A program made the translations under genes and the position numbers. DNA of 64,000 nt from contig NZ_LT964740.1 of assembly GCF_900240265.1 (NCBI RefSeq), positions 316,780 to 380,779 of the forward strand, in the 5' to 3' direction. Below, piece after piece: positions 25,514-34,231 of this stretch. The first letter of the stretch is position 1, and each line of letters opens with the position of its first letter. The notes under the pieces were generated by a model that saw nothing but the letters and a program-made list of their open reading frames with translations, was not told where the DNA came from and did not search any database. Origin of the DNA: Galactobacillus timonensis (lineage in GTDB: Bacteria; Bacillota_I; Bacilli_A; Erysipelotrichales; Erysipelotrichaceae).

Positions 25514-27553
25514 TCATATTGCACAATCGGGCCTACAATATGAATGACCTTTTTTGCCGGAAGGTTGTATGCGTCCGTCAGCATCGGAACAGCGGTAGGC
25601 TGCTCGTAATCTCTGCCGTATCTTTCCCGCAGCAGGTTCATCTGCCTGCTGCATTCTGCTCGAAGCTGGACCCCGGCAAAGGTGTGAATGCAGTTCCCGA
25701 TTCTGGTCTGCGCTCGACATTTGTGTATGTGTGGCTTCCAGTCCAGAATCAATTTGATCCTGATTCATACACAGATCAACTTTTAAGACACCTGTTCCAT
25801 CAAACGGTATGTAACCAACTGTATCAAAGAAGCTGGTATAGTCATCCTTGATACAACCTTTCAAAAATATGTGGGCAACCGGTTCCTCGTCTTCGTAGAG
25901 AACATATACTCTTTCAACGACTGCCTGGATCATCGACACCAACTCTTCCGGTGTTGCCGTTTTCCATGATTCCTTGAAATTCAGCAATTTCTTTTTAACC
26001 TGCGAGAGGTCGTCGATACTCTGTGAATTGTTATCACGCTCCGCTTCTAACCGCAGCAGCATTGCTTCTTTCCGCTGCAGATCAGCGGACATTGCCGTCA
26101 CATCGTCCTGGATGAATTTCTTCAGGACATCATCTGCTTCCCGTAAATTCCGGATCTGCGTTGCAATGTCCTCTTTAATCTTCTCAACTTCTTTCTTCGT
26201 TTCCTGATATTCGCGTTCAGCGGCATCTGACCTGGCAAACTCTCTGATCTTTGCTTCAATCAGCTTGAAGTACATATCCTTCTGATCATCAACCAGTGAC
26301 GCAAGCTGTCTGACGACCTGATCATCCAGCTTAACACCATCAACCGCAAGAAAATCGCATTCCTTTTTCCGAAATCCAGGACAGACATATTTGAAACGAG
26401 GTCTTCCTCTGGTCCAGCGGCCGGGTTCCGATACCACATTCAGCTTTTTACCGCATTTCGGACAGATCATCAGTCCCGCAAGCAAGGCATTCGTCTTGCG
26501 ATGAGGCCGGTTGTACTGATCCTCTATTGCCTTCATCAGCTGCTGCGCAGTAATCCAGTCTTCAGAAGAAACAAAAGGTTCATGCTTCCCGACAGATATA
26601 ATCCATTCATTCAAGGGTTTCCGCAAACAAAGCTGTGTAAACTTCGGATTGAAGAACGTTGAGTCTTCATGTTCATCTTTTACGTGATCGGTTTTATTAT
26701 AACCGCTCAGTGCATGTTTTCCATCATAGGCTTCGATGTTTCCCGCGACGTTTGCCCCATTGTCAAGGAAGTACTGATAGGAAGTCTGATCAGCTGTACA
26801 ATACACCGGATTATGCAGAATATCGCTGATCGCCCGCAGGCGGTACGGAAGACCATTCTTTGTCACATACCCGTTTTCATTCATATAATCCTTTGTCCGG
26901 TTATATGACCGTGTCTCCAGAAACTTTTTAAAGATCAGCTGAACCTGTTCTTTCTGTTCCGGGATCGTGACAAGAAAACTGACTGCACTTTTGTTTTTGC
27001 CGCTGCCAGTTGCAACCCTTTCTTTATCAAATCCGGTCGGTGTCTGACCGCCCATCCAGCGTCCATCTTTGGAAAGCTCCATGAGATTGTCCTGAATGCG
27101 CTCCGTCAGGATATCACGCTCAAATTCAGCGATGATCGCAAGCACCTGAATAATGATCTTGGATGTGCTGATCTGTGTATTGATATTGTTGGAGCAGACA
27201 AGAAGAATAACATCATTCTTCTCGAGATACTCCAGCAGTCTCATCAGATCAGAGGTCTTACGGCTGATACGATCCAGTTTATAGCAGGCGACTGCCCTGA
27301 TCTTGCCCGCATCGATATCATGCAGCATTCTCTGGAAATCCGGTCGGTCGGCATAATAACCGCTCAAACCTTTATCACTATACTGTGCGAATTCATAGTC
27401 CTCCGGCAGCTTCAGCTGGTTGACTGCATATTCCGCACTCTGCTTCATCTGAACACCGATACTGTCACCCTTGTTTGTAATGACCGATTTTCTGGTGTAG
27501 ATAGCTACCTTCCGGGTATCTTCACCCATAACGGTCGTTTTATGTCTTCGCAT
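25514..27553 (-). CDS. Large serine recombinase (ICE integrase)
   Basis: Up to 679 codons. The catalytic resolvase domain has Ser23 in VAIYTRKSVIT and SDKGLSGYYADRPDFQRML, CYKLDRISRKTSDLM. It is followed by the recombinase domain, a zinc ribbon (CPKCGKKLNVV ... FKYVCPGFRKKEC) and a long coiled coil (residues 440-540). GGAGG precedes the start. The last roughly 60 codons overlap the macrodomain remnant in another frame, so the original stop was probably replaced at the attachment site near 25.69 kb. It should catalyse ICE integration and excision. Confidence 0.88.
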   Translation of the reverse strand: MRRHKTTVMGEDTRKVAIYTRKSVITNKGDSIGVQMKQSAEYAVNQLKLPEDYEFAQYSDKGLSGYYADRPDFQRMLHDIDAGKIRAVACYKLDRISRKTSDLMRLLEYLEKNDVILLVCSNNINTQISTSKIIIQVLAIIAEFERDILTERIQDNLMELSKDGRWMGGQTPTGFDKERVATGSGKNKSAVSFLVTIPEQKEQVQLIFKKFLETRSYNRTKDYMNENGYVTKNGLPYRLRAISDILHNPVYCTADQTSYQYFLDNGANVAGNIEAYDGKHALSGYNKTDHVKDEHEDSTFFNPKFTQLCLRKPLNEWIISVGKHEPFVSSEDWITAQQLMKAIEDQYNRPHRKTNALLAGLMICPKCGKKLNVVSEPGRWTRGRPRFKYVCPGFRKKECDFLAVDGVKLDDQVVRQLASLVDDQKDMYFKLIEAKIREFARSDAAEREYQETKKEVEKIKEDIATQIRNLREADDVLKKFIQDDVTAMSADLQRKEAMLLRLEAERDNNSQSIDDLSQVKKKLLNFKESWKTATPEELVSMIQAVVERVYVLYEDEEPVAHIFLKGCIKDDYTSFFDTVGYIPFDGTGVLKVDLCMNQDQIDSGLEATHTQMSSADQNRELHSHLCRGPASSRMQQADEPAAGKIRQRLRAAYRCSDADGRIQPSGKKGHSYCRPDCAI

Positions 27554-27599
27554 TTCTGGTTACCTCCTTCAATCGGAGGCTTCAATACCTCCGTAACTG

Positions 27600-27770
27600 T
27601 CAGGCGGCCCTTTTTGCTGAAGGGCCGTCTTTCTGCCATTCGGCAAGAAGGGCTTTCAGCTGTGCCGGCTGCCAGTCTTCTATGATCTTTGTTGCAAGAT
27701 CAACTCTTTTCTGAACGAGGAGCTTGATGTATGGATCACTCTCTGCTCCCACGTGAATAATGGCTTGCAT
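27600..27770 (-). CDS. Small protein upstream of the ICE recombinase
   Basis: 56 residues (MQAIIHVGAESDPYIKLLVQ then KRVDLATKIIEDWQPAQLKA) with TGGAGG 6 bp before the start at 27770. Amphipathic and helical. It has no cysteines and no known family. The position directly upstream of the recombinase fits a recombination directionality factor or a regulator, but this is only suggested by location. Confidence 0.55.
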   Translation of the reverse strand: MQAIIHVGAESDPYIKLLVQKRVDLATKIIEDWQPAQLKALLAEWQKDGPSAKRAA

Positions 27771-27884
27771 TTCATACCTCCATCTGCCAGAACAGGCGGA
27801 GGTAAGATTGCTCACCTGCCGCCAGTTTATTTCTCTTTGCTTGAATTGTTTAGGATGCCGATTTTGGAATCGAGGATGTTTCCT

Positions 27885-28295
27885 CTACGAAGCATGATCA
27901 TATTCCGGGTCAGTCACTATCCCAAGACTTCTTCTGATTCCTTTATCAACCAATGCCATCTGTAAAGGTGATAATCTTCCGATATAACGATGCAGACGGG
28001 ATTTATCGATCGTCCGGATCTGCTCCAGAGCAACCATAGAAGGACTTTTCAGGTCTCCGGTGCATCTGATATAGACATGCGTGGGAAGATCGATCCTTTT
28101 GATCTCCTTGGTCATAGGCGCCACAATCAATGTCGGACTATATAGGTTTCCGATGTTGTTCTGTAGGACAAGAACCGGACGGATTCCGCCCTGTTCAGCA
28201 CCTGTGTATGGATTTAAGTTCGCTATGTAAATATCTCCCCGTTGATATATCCAGTCGGAGGATATTCTCTGATTCATTTCAACTATATTTCCCAT
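27885..28295 (-). CDS. PemK/MazF-family toxin-like protein
   Basis: 136 residues: RGDIYIANLNPYTGAEQGGI then RPVLVLQNNIGN, TLIVAPMTKEI, THVYI, SMVALEQIRTIDKSRL. This is the classic MazF/PemK endoribonuclease layout, with the conserved G-x-E-Q-x-G-x-RP loop. ACAGGAGGAACC precedes the start. No antitoxin gene is evident just upstream, so it may be an orphan or partner with an unrecognised small gene. Confidence 0.85.
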   Translation of the reverse strand: MGNIVEMNQRISSDWIYQRGDIYIANLNPYTGAEQGGIRPVLVLQNNIGNLYSPTLIVAPMTKEIKRIDLPTHVYIRCTGDLKSPSMVALEQIRTIDKSRLHRYIGRLSPLQMALVDKGIRRSLGIVTDPEYDHAS

Positions 28296-28810
28296 TCGGT
28301 TCCTCCTGTTTTCATAAAGAAGTGTCCGGATCCGCGCTGCATGTACAGTACGGATCCGAACTCTTGAATCGTTTTGGTTTTAATACTTTGATCTCTTTTG
28401 CAGTATAGACTGCCCTCGCTGGGCATCACAGGCATCTCAGCCTCCGGCGGTTCTGTCACCGGCCGCACCCACAGCTTGCGGAGTTATTCCTTTCACTCAA
28501 GCCATGGCCATACGGGAGTATCATTATCGGCAGAGAAGTCATCGCTGCAGTCTTTGCTGAAGACTGCTGCAGGATCCTGGTGTTGATCGCTCTCCTTGCG
28601 GGTCATGGCGCATCAGCCTGCCGGCTCTTCCTCTGCGTAACGTTTTGAACTGCTATGACTGCGTCTGGTTCTGACGCGGTATTTGTCAAGGTGCACATAA
28701 GCAGAGGTGACACGCTGTGATACCTTCCGCTTATGCTTAAATTTTAGGTTCCGGATCCCGGCATGTCGTCAGACTGCCGGTCCTGCTTCGTAGGCCTGTG
28801 AGTCTACAGA
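28296..28810. other. Gene-free stretch with paired palindromes
   Basis: CGGATCCG occurs twice (28327-28334 and 28351-28358), each self-complementary, suggesting an operator pair near the PemK promoter. A longer imperfect hairpin (CATAAGC ... GCTTATG) spans about 28696-28733 and contains GGTGACACGCTGTGATACC. No gene is seen. Confidence 0.4.
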
Positions 28811-29150
28811 TCAGATCTTGCGGACAATCACCGTAAGATCTCCGATGACCTTGAGCAGATCGGAACGGATCTGAAAGCTGTCGCATGCTTCGCCGAAGAT
28901 CAGATAATCCATACTGACGTTGAAATATCCGGCAAGTTCGGCAAGAAGATCGAGTGACGGACAGCGGCGGTTATTCTCTGCAATTCCCGCCTAAGTGAGG
29001 CCAATCGTTCCGGACTTGGGACCCACTAATTCCGGTTGTGAGAGGCCATCACAACCGGCAGGTGAGTCCACCCTCTTGTCATTGAACTATAGTGAGTGTC
29101 GTATGGAATGCCCATGCGGCATTTTCATACTAGACAGGAGGGCATGCAAA

Positions 29151-30692
29151 ATGCCGTATTATCTTGAGATCGCAAGACTGCGGTCTCTCAACTACTCCCA
29201 GAGGAAGATTGCCTCGACAATCCATTGTCGCCGCGATTCTGTCTCTGGCGTTTTCAAGACCATGGATGCCTATCAACTCACTTATGAGAAGATGAAGAAC
29301 ATCCCTACTGAACAGCTGGAGGATCTGTTTAACCCTCGTGCAAAGAGTAAGACTGTATATGCGCAGCCGGATTACGAAGCTCTTTCCAAGGAGCTTGTCG
29401 CACCGGGTATGACGGTTAAACAGCTGTGGAAGGAGTACAGTGACAGCTGTCTTCTGCAGCACCAGGTGCCTTATCAGCACACGCAGTTTGAACTGTATTT
29501 CTCCAAATACCTTGCAGAGAACAACTATTCCGAAATCATCCAGCATAAAGCCGGAGAACGTTGTGAACTCGACTGGGTTGGTGACCGCCCCTCATGGACT
29601 GATCCAGAAACCGGTGAGATCATCAAAGGCTATATCTTCGTCGGCGTACTGACATTCAGCGACTACGGATATGCCGAAGCCACCTCAGACATGAAGGAAA
29701 GCACTTGGATCCGCTGTGTTGAGCACATGTTTGAGTACTTTGGTGGAGTAACACCGCTTACCGTGATCGACAATCTGAAGACCGGCGTTATCTCTCACCC
29801 CTGGGGTGATGAGGCTGTTCTGAACAAGAGCTTCACAGCCATGGCTGATTACTACGGTACTTCCATCTTTGCGGGGAAGGTAAAGTCGCCTCATGCGAAG
29901 CCTTCCGTAGAATCATTCGTACGGATGATTGAACGCACAATGTTCAAGATGAGGAACTACCAATTCTTCAGTCCCGAGGACTACAACATTCAGCTCCGCA
30001 AGGAACTGGATGAAATCAACACAAACCCGTTCACCAATAAATCCGGAAGCCGTGCAGAGCTGTTCGATAAGTTTGAAAAGCCGCTTCTTCTCACGCTTCC
30101 ATCCAAGCCCTATGAACCGTTCGAGTACGCAAAGGCTAAGGTGAACAACAACTACCATGTCAGCCATGGCAGGAACTATTACTCCGTTCCATACAAGATG
30201 TGTAAGATCGGCGATACGGTAACGCTCAGGATTTACCCCGACAGGATTGAGATCTTTGACAAGGATGACAAGCAGCAGTTCTGTGTCCACAGGCGCTTCA
30301 GGAAGAATCAGATCGGTCAGTATGACACTGATCCCGCCCATATGCCACCCAGCAGAACAGGAGACTGGAATAAGGAAAGATTCCTCAGATGGTCATGGAC
30401 TCTTGGACCGAATGTCCATGAGCTGGTTCAGCAGATCTTCAATGGTGGACGACCGGAACAGGTATATTACGATAAGGTTCACGCGATACTAAAAATAGCA
30501 GACACTACTGAAGCCGCCAAACTTGATCGTGCCTGCCGCCGCTGTATAGATAAGTCCATCAATCCAACGACTAGGAATATTAAAGCGTTAATTGAAGCAG
30601 ATGTAAAAGAGGAAGAGCTTAAAGCCAAGAATAATGCCGATGAAAATGCATGGCTGAGAGGAGACAGCTACTATGCCGAGAAGAAGCAGTGA
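29151..30692 (+). CDS. istA: IS21-family transposase IstA
   Basis: 513 residues from 29151 (ACAGGAGGG upstream). N-terminal HTH (LRSLNYSQRKIASTIHCRRD) and an rve/DDE core: CELDWVGD, PLTVIDNLKTGVISH, PHAKPSVESFVRMIERT. A C-terminal beta-barrel (VSHGRNYYSVPYK) follows. Works with IstB. Overlaps istB by 20 bp. Confidence 0.93.
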   Translation: MPYYLEIARLRSLNYSQRKIASTIHCRRDSVSGVFKTMDAYQLTYEKMKNIPTEQLEDLFNPRAKSKTVYAQPDYEALSKELVAPGMTVKQLWKEYSDSCLLQHQVPYQHTQFELYFSKYLAENNYSEIIQHKAGERCELDWVGDRPSWTDPETGEIIKGYIFVGVLTFSDYGYAEATSDMKESTWIRCVEHMFEYFGGVTPLTVIDNLKTGVISHPWGDEAVLNKSFTAMADYYGTSIFAGKVKSPHAKPSVESFVRMIERTMFKMRNYQFFSPEDYNIQLRKELDEINTNPFTNKSGSRAELFDKFEKPLLLTLPSKPYEPFEYAKAKVNNNYHVSHGRNYYSVPYKMCKIGDTVTLRIYPDRIEIFDKDDKQQFCVHRRFRKNQIGQYDTDPAHMPPSRTGDWNKERFLRWSWTLGPNVHELVQQIFNGGRPEQVYYDKVHAILKIADTTEAAKLDRACRRCIDKSINPTTRNIKALIEADVKEEELKAKNNADENAWLRGDSYYAEKKQ

Positions 30693-31428
30693 TCCAATGA
30701 TTACGGATACGCTTCACCAGCTCCGTTCCCTCAAGCTCAATGCCATGGCTGATGAGCTGACACATATCATTGCAAGCCCTGGCAATCAGAACATCACCAC
30801 TTCTGAGCTTCTCAGCAGGATCGTTGACGCTGAATATCGGAAGAAAAGTGAAACCAGAATCAAGGGTTTGATTAAGCGAGCAGGCTTCAATAACCCATCG
30901 GCTTCATTGGATCAGATCGATTACGACCAGGACAGGAAAATCAATAGGAATATCATCGATCAGCTCCATACCAATGAGTACATCCAACAGCACAGGAACG
31001 TGATCATTGAGGGCCCTACCGGAGCAGGAAAGTCCTTTATCAGCCAGGCATTGGGTGTCAATGCATGCCAGTCTGGCTATCATGTCAGGTACTACGGTAT
31101 GTTCGATCTTATGACGGACCTGTCAATCAATGAAGAATCAGCTGAGAAGATGAAGTTGTTTATTAAGTCATTGGCCAAGCCAGATGTACTGATCATCGAT
31201 GACTTCATGATGACTAATATCTTCACAGAAGCACAGGATTATCTTCTGAAGATCCTTGATCAGCGTAGCCAGCGTAAGACAACTATCGTAAGCTCACAGC
31301 TGATGGAGGTTTCCTGGAAGCACCGCTTGACTGATCAGGCAATCGGCGAGGCCATCATTGACCGTCTTGTGCATAATGCATTCAAGCTGAATATCGAAGG
31401 CAAGGATATGCGTGAGAAGTATAACTGA
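30673..31428 (+). CDS. istB: IS21-family helper ATPase IstB
   Basis: 251 residues of a DnaA/AAA+-type ATPase: Walker A GPTGAGKS (114-121), Walker B VLIIDDFMM, sensor-like TTIVSSQL and DRLVHNAFKLNIEGKDMR at the end. It selects the target DNA and stimulates IstA. Intact. Confidence 0.93.
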   Translation: MPRRSSDPMITDTLHQLRSLKLNAMADELTHIIASPGNQNITTSELLSRIVDAEYRKKSETRIKGLIKRAGFNNPSASLDQIDYDQDRKINRNIIDQLHTNEYIQQHRNVIIEGPTGAGKSFISQALGVNACQSGYHVRYYGMFDLMTDLSINEESAEKMKLFIKSLAKPDVLIIDDFMMTNIFTEAQDYLLKILDQRSQRKTTIVSSQLMEVSWKHRLTDQAIGEAIIDRLVHNAFKLNIEGKDMREKYN

Positions 31429-31817
31429 GCCTATGGGGACATCAGTAAGGAAGTCATGATATAGCGGTTCCGTCTCATCTCAGGCCTGCGGCCTTCGGGC
31501 TTCGGCTTTCCCACAATTGTGTCCACAGCCGGAAAGCACGGCTATGGACAAAATATGGAAAAGCTCGCTGCGCGACCCCTATTCGCAGAATGCAACCCAA
31601 CAAGGAATCGCAACTGAACTGGGAATACATATGAAAGGGATGATAGTTGGACAATAAAGAAGCTACCGTTAAAAGCAACGATTACTGAACAGAGTAGAAA
31701 TATGAGATGATACGGGCCACCTTCACAGGTGGCCCCACATGTCGGAATCACTGGTTCCGAAATTCCGGATCGGTGGACTCAAGCTACCGGATTATCCGGC
31801 CTCAAACGTCCGGCATT
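31429..31817. other. Right terminal region of IS21
   Basis: No gene. It holds a short hairpin GGCCACC/GGTGGCC (about 31718-31735) and repeated CCGGA-containing units that echo the left end. Both are probable IstA-binding sites. Confidence 0.5.
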
Positions 31818-32023
31818 TGCATTCTCCACTTTGCTCAGATGATCGCGGCTGCAATGCAATTCCTCAGCAAGCGTACTGAGGGTAAGATGACGATCGGTCC
31901 GGAGCTGATGCACACGCTCGCCGATCTCCTGTGTATTGATATTCATATAAAAAAACTCCCTTGGATTCAGATTGCAATCGCGATTACGATTACAAGCCTA
32001 CTCCAGGGGAGTCGTCATTCCGG

Positions 32024-32103
32024 TCGCTGACTCAGTCGCATATTAATCGCATGCAGATATTGCGTCTGCATAGCGTCGCATGTCCGGTCGCTTTACCGTC
32101 GCA
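32024..32103. promoter_or_regulatory. Phased TCGC repeats around a palindrome
   Basis: TCGC occurs at 32024, 32036, 32047 and again at 32076, 32088, 32099; both triplets are spaced 12 and 11 bp. Between them lies ATGCAGA-N7-TCTGCAT (32051-32071). Direct repeats at about one helical turn are the pattern bound by SARP regulators, and the neighbouring gene encodes a SARP-like protein. The repeats lie 78-157 bp before the start of the split XRE gene. Confidence 0.6.
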
Positions 32104-32125
32104 AAGTGATCAGAGGTTCTTCCAG

Positions 32126-33493
32126 TTACTTTTTCTCTTCTTCAAGATCCCGAAGAAGCAGTTGATACTCAAACCAATCCAGTGCAAGCTGCGCTTTTTT
32201 CAGTGTGTCAGGCACCAGCTCTGTTCTGTCCCTTGCCTTCATAGAACGAATCAGCCAGTAATACAGTTTCCTTGAATGCGGGATGTGGTCCAATCCAGCC
32301 AGTGCCTGCTCTCCGCATCGAGCATAGTCCCCTTGATCGAAAAGAAGTTCGCAGAGGGAAATGGAAACCTCCAGATATTTTTGTGTATAATGCAGCGCAG
32401 TGGCCATCATCCAGTGCTCAGACGAAATTTCCGGAAGCATGTCCCCCTTGTAGAACTTCGCCGCCTGCCGCAGCAGAAAAGTCTTTCGTGGGATATCCTG
32501 CTCGTTCTTCGCTTCCTTCAACAATGTATCAAAGAGGATGCAGTCTGTTGTAACATTCAGATTTGGATCCAACTGATATCCGGAAGGCTGCGTGCTGATC
32601 AGTTTGCTGTCTTCGCCAAAGAGAATTCCGTAATCTTTCCGGAAGTGATAAACGAGATTCTTGATCTTACCGATACTGCTGTCCGGATCTTCGCTCGGAT
32701 AAAGTTCTCTGGCAAGCTGAAGCGATGATACGGCTTTTTCAGGCCGTAGTGCAAGATAAGCAAGAATTCTCCCGATACCTTCCAGTGAGATCTGATTCTC
32801 CTTGATTGTGCCGTAATAGCTGGAGATCGTCATGCCTCCCAGCATGTTGATGATGACATCCTTTTTATCCCTGATCCCTTCACTGGTGATCTGATTCTTA
32901 TTTGCCAATAGCAGCCGGATATCGTTCGTCTCTGCAGCAACAATATAAGAAGTCATCACCAGCGGCGTCAGCTGGAAGAAGTATCTCTTCGGATTACGGA
33001 CAATCAGGAAACCTGTGGATCCTTTATAGTACGGCACTCCCAGAACGCTTCGGACCTCCAGCCGCTGATAATTTGCATATTCTTCCGGATCCATTTCCTT
33101 AACGACTTCTGTGTCTTTCACTCTGATCGGAAGATTGTTTTTCAATGCATCCACCCAATTTGCGTAATTGGACGGGATCTCAAATTCATGGAAAAGCGTC
33201 GGTGCCTGGAATCCTTCCACTGCATCTACCCACCATACCGGTGTCCAGATGCCGACCTCCAGGTCTGCATTGATTGCGCCGCACCAGTCCGCATCATAAT
33301 ATGCAAGCAGCATCCGCATGCATCTTTCCAGCACCCGCTCAGGATAACCGTCCTCCAGTAAAATCTTCTGAACGGTTTCCAGCGCTGTCCCGGAATCATG
33401 CAGATAGGCAAAGAATTCATCATCACTTTCAAACTGGTCTCTGTGCATCTCCAGAGCCATCATAGAGTGATCTGATTTTCCGTTCACCATCAT
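32126..33493 (-). CDS. GAF-domain SARP/AfsR-like transcriptional activator
   Basis: About 455 residues. The N-terminal part (roughly 20-200) resembles a GAF sensor (LERCMRMLLAYYDADWCGAI ... RSVLGVPYYKG). It is followed by an OmpR-like winged helix (LAYLALRPEKAVSSLQLARE then LYPSEDPDSSIGKIKNLVYH) and a BTAD/TPR region (RQAAKFYKGDMLPEIS ... WLIRSMKARDRTELV). The start has GGGGAGGAG upstream. It probably senses a ligand and activates nearby ICE genes. Promoter candidates include the phased TCGC repeats beyond its 3' end. Confidence 0.8.
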   Translation of the reverse strand: MMVNGKSDHSMMALEMHRDQFESDDEFFAYLHDSGTALETVQKILLEDGYPERVLERCMRMLLAYYDADWCGAINADLEVGIWTPVWWVDAVEGFQAPTLFHEFEIPSNYANWVDALKNNLPIRVKDTEVVKEMDPEEYANYQRLEVRSVLGVPYYKGSTGFLIVRNPKRYFFQLTPLVMTSYIVAAETNDIRLLLANKNQITSEGIRDKKDVIINMLGGMTISSYYGTIKENQISLEGIGRILAYLALRPEKAVSSLQLARELYPSEDPDSSIGKIKNLVYHFRKDYGILFGEDSKLISTQPSGYQLDPNLNVTTDCILFDTLLKEAKNEQDIPRKTFLLRQAAKFYKGDMLPEISSEHWMMATALHYTQKYLEVSISLCELLFDQGDYARCGEQALAGLDHIPHSRKLYYWLIRSMKARDRTELVPDTLKKAQLALDWFEYQLLLRDLEEEKK

Positions 33494-33604
33494 AATGGTC
33501 ACTCTCCTCCCCGTATTGGGCAAAATCGATGAGCAGCCTGATCGCCTTCAACAATTTGCCCAGCATCATAGTTTCTTTTCTCGTGAAGTTCTTATGATGC
33601 AAAA

Positions 33605-33649
33605 AGTCCACAGAACACCATGATGGAATATCCTGGCATCTGTGGACTC
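33605..33649 (-). terminator. Terminator of the XRE gene at 33724
   Basis: AGTCCACAGA (33605-33614) pairs with TCTGTGGACT (33640-33649). On the minus strand the stem is followed by TTTTT. Confidence 0.7.
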
Positions 33650-33723
33650 TATATTTGTATTTTCAGCTACCAGGCATTCCTTATTGCATGCTTCGATAGC
33701 TCTATGTCTCGGGATTGAAGGCA

Positions 33724-34095
33724 TTAATTCTTGTTTTGATTCTTCTTAACGCTTTTTACGATGTCTTTCAACATTCTTAGGATCATCTTGTGATCATCTT
33801 CCTTTATACCTTTCGCCTCCGGAACATAGAACAATGTTTCTCCGGAAATCGATTCTCCATTTATTTCATCGGTTCCTCTAATGAGGAACTGAACACTCAC
33901 TTCCAGCTTATCGCTGATTGCTATCAGAAGAGGAAGAGACGGAAGAGAAATGCCGCGTTCAATCTCACTCAGATATTTCGTGTCGAGACCAAGATCATCT
34001 GACAATGTTTTCTGCGTCAGCTTCCTGCTTTCCCGAGCTGTGCGAATGTAGGAGCCTATCGATTTCGGATCAACATTATCGTAATAATATTGCAT
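33724..34095 (-). CDS. XRE-family HTH regulator
   Basis: 123 residues from the start at 34095 (AAAGGAGG upstream; longer readings have no ribosome binding site). SIGSYIRTARESRKLTQKTL then GLDTKYLSEIERG is a Cro/CI HTH. The C-terminal part (EAKGIKEDDHKMILRMLKDI) is helical and may mediate oligomerisation. It lies between the activator gene and the defence operon. Confidence 0.85.
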   Translation of the reverse strand: MQYYYDNVDPKSIGSYIRTARESRKLTQKTLSDDLGLDTKYLSEIERGISLPSLPLLIAISDKLEVSVQFLIRGTDEINGESISGETLFYVPEAKGIKEDDHKMILRMLKDIVKSVKKNQNKN

Positions 34096-34231
34096 CGGCA
34101 TCGCCCTCCTTTCATGTTCCATTCCCACTTTTATTGTAGAAAATCGGGTTTGGAGCACGAACAAGGGCATATACGGACTATTTTAATAATCGTGTTTTAT
34201 GTACGAACCAGCTAGCGATATTAAATACCTT

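Larger units (their letters stand above)
24091..25693 (-). pseudogene. Macrodomain protein, C-terminal part, split by IS1595 and cut by the ICE
   Basis: Minus strand from about 25693: IHTFAGVQLRAECSRQM, PAKKVIHIVGPIVQYEL, SVAFCCISTGVFHFPNKRAA and VSTVDSWLSQHPGSMKRVIF form the later half of an ADP-ribose-binding macrodomain (GPI and STGVFHFP loops). IS1595 interrupts it after NVF. Beyond the IS the frame resumes KDEDKKYYEELIR-stop at 24091. The N-terminal half is missing: at about 25.69 kb the serine recombinase gene begins, so the rest should lie past the other end of the ICE. This gene would reverse the SirTM reaction. Confidence 0.82.
28979..31821 (+). mobile_element. IS21-family insertion sequence
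   Basis: About 2843 bp carrying istA and istB. The left end starts TGCAATTCCCG and the right end ends ...TTTGCA (inverted TGCAAATGCCG). The 5-bp target duplication TTCTC flanks it (28974-28978, 31822-31826). Several partial copies of the end motif lie inside both termini, typical of IS21. It interrupts the XRE gene. Confidence 0.85.
28811..31946 (-). pseudogene. XRE-family regulator gene split by IS21
   Basis: The N-terminal part starts at 31946: MNINTQEIGERVHQLRTDRH, then LAEELHCSRDHLSKVE. IS21 then interrupts it, and the rest is NNRRCPSLDLLAELAGYFNV, SMDYLIFGEA ... IVRKI, ending at 28811. Joining the parts with one target duplication removed gives exactly 96 codons. It was an intact Cro/CI regulator before the insertion. 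Upstream lie the phased TCGC repeats (32024-32102). Confidence 0.85.

Noticed and set aside
25514..25700. The last roughly 60 codons of the serine recombinase as real protein
   Set aside because: They overlap the macrodomain remnant in another frame and look like read-through past the attachment site, so the functional end is probably near 25.69 kb.
28327..28358. Possible CRISPR-like repeats (CGGATCCG twice)
   Set aside because: Only two short copies with no spacer series. No CRISPR array or cas gene was seen anywhere in the window.
33429..33611. Small open frame reading MLGKLLKAIRLLIDFAQYGE before the SARP-like gene
   Set aside because: A weak start signal and overlap with the real ribosome binding site of the activator. 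It may be chance or a leader peptide, but nothing supports it firmly.
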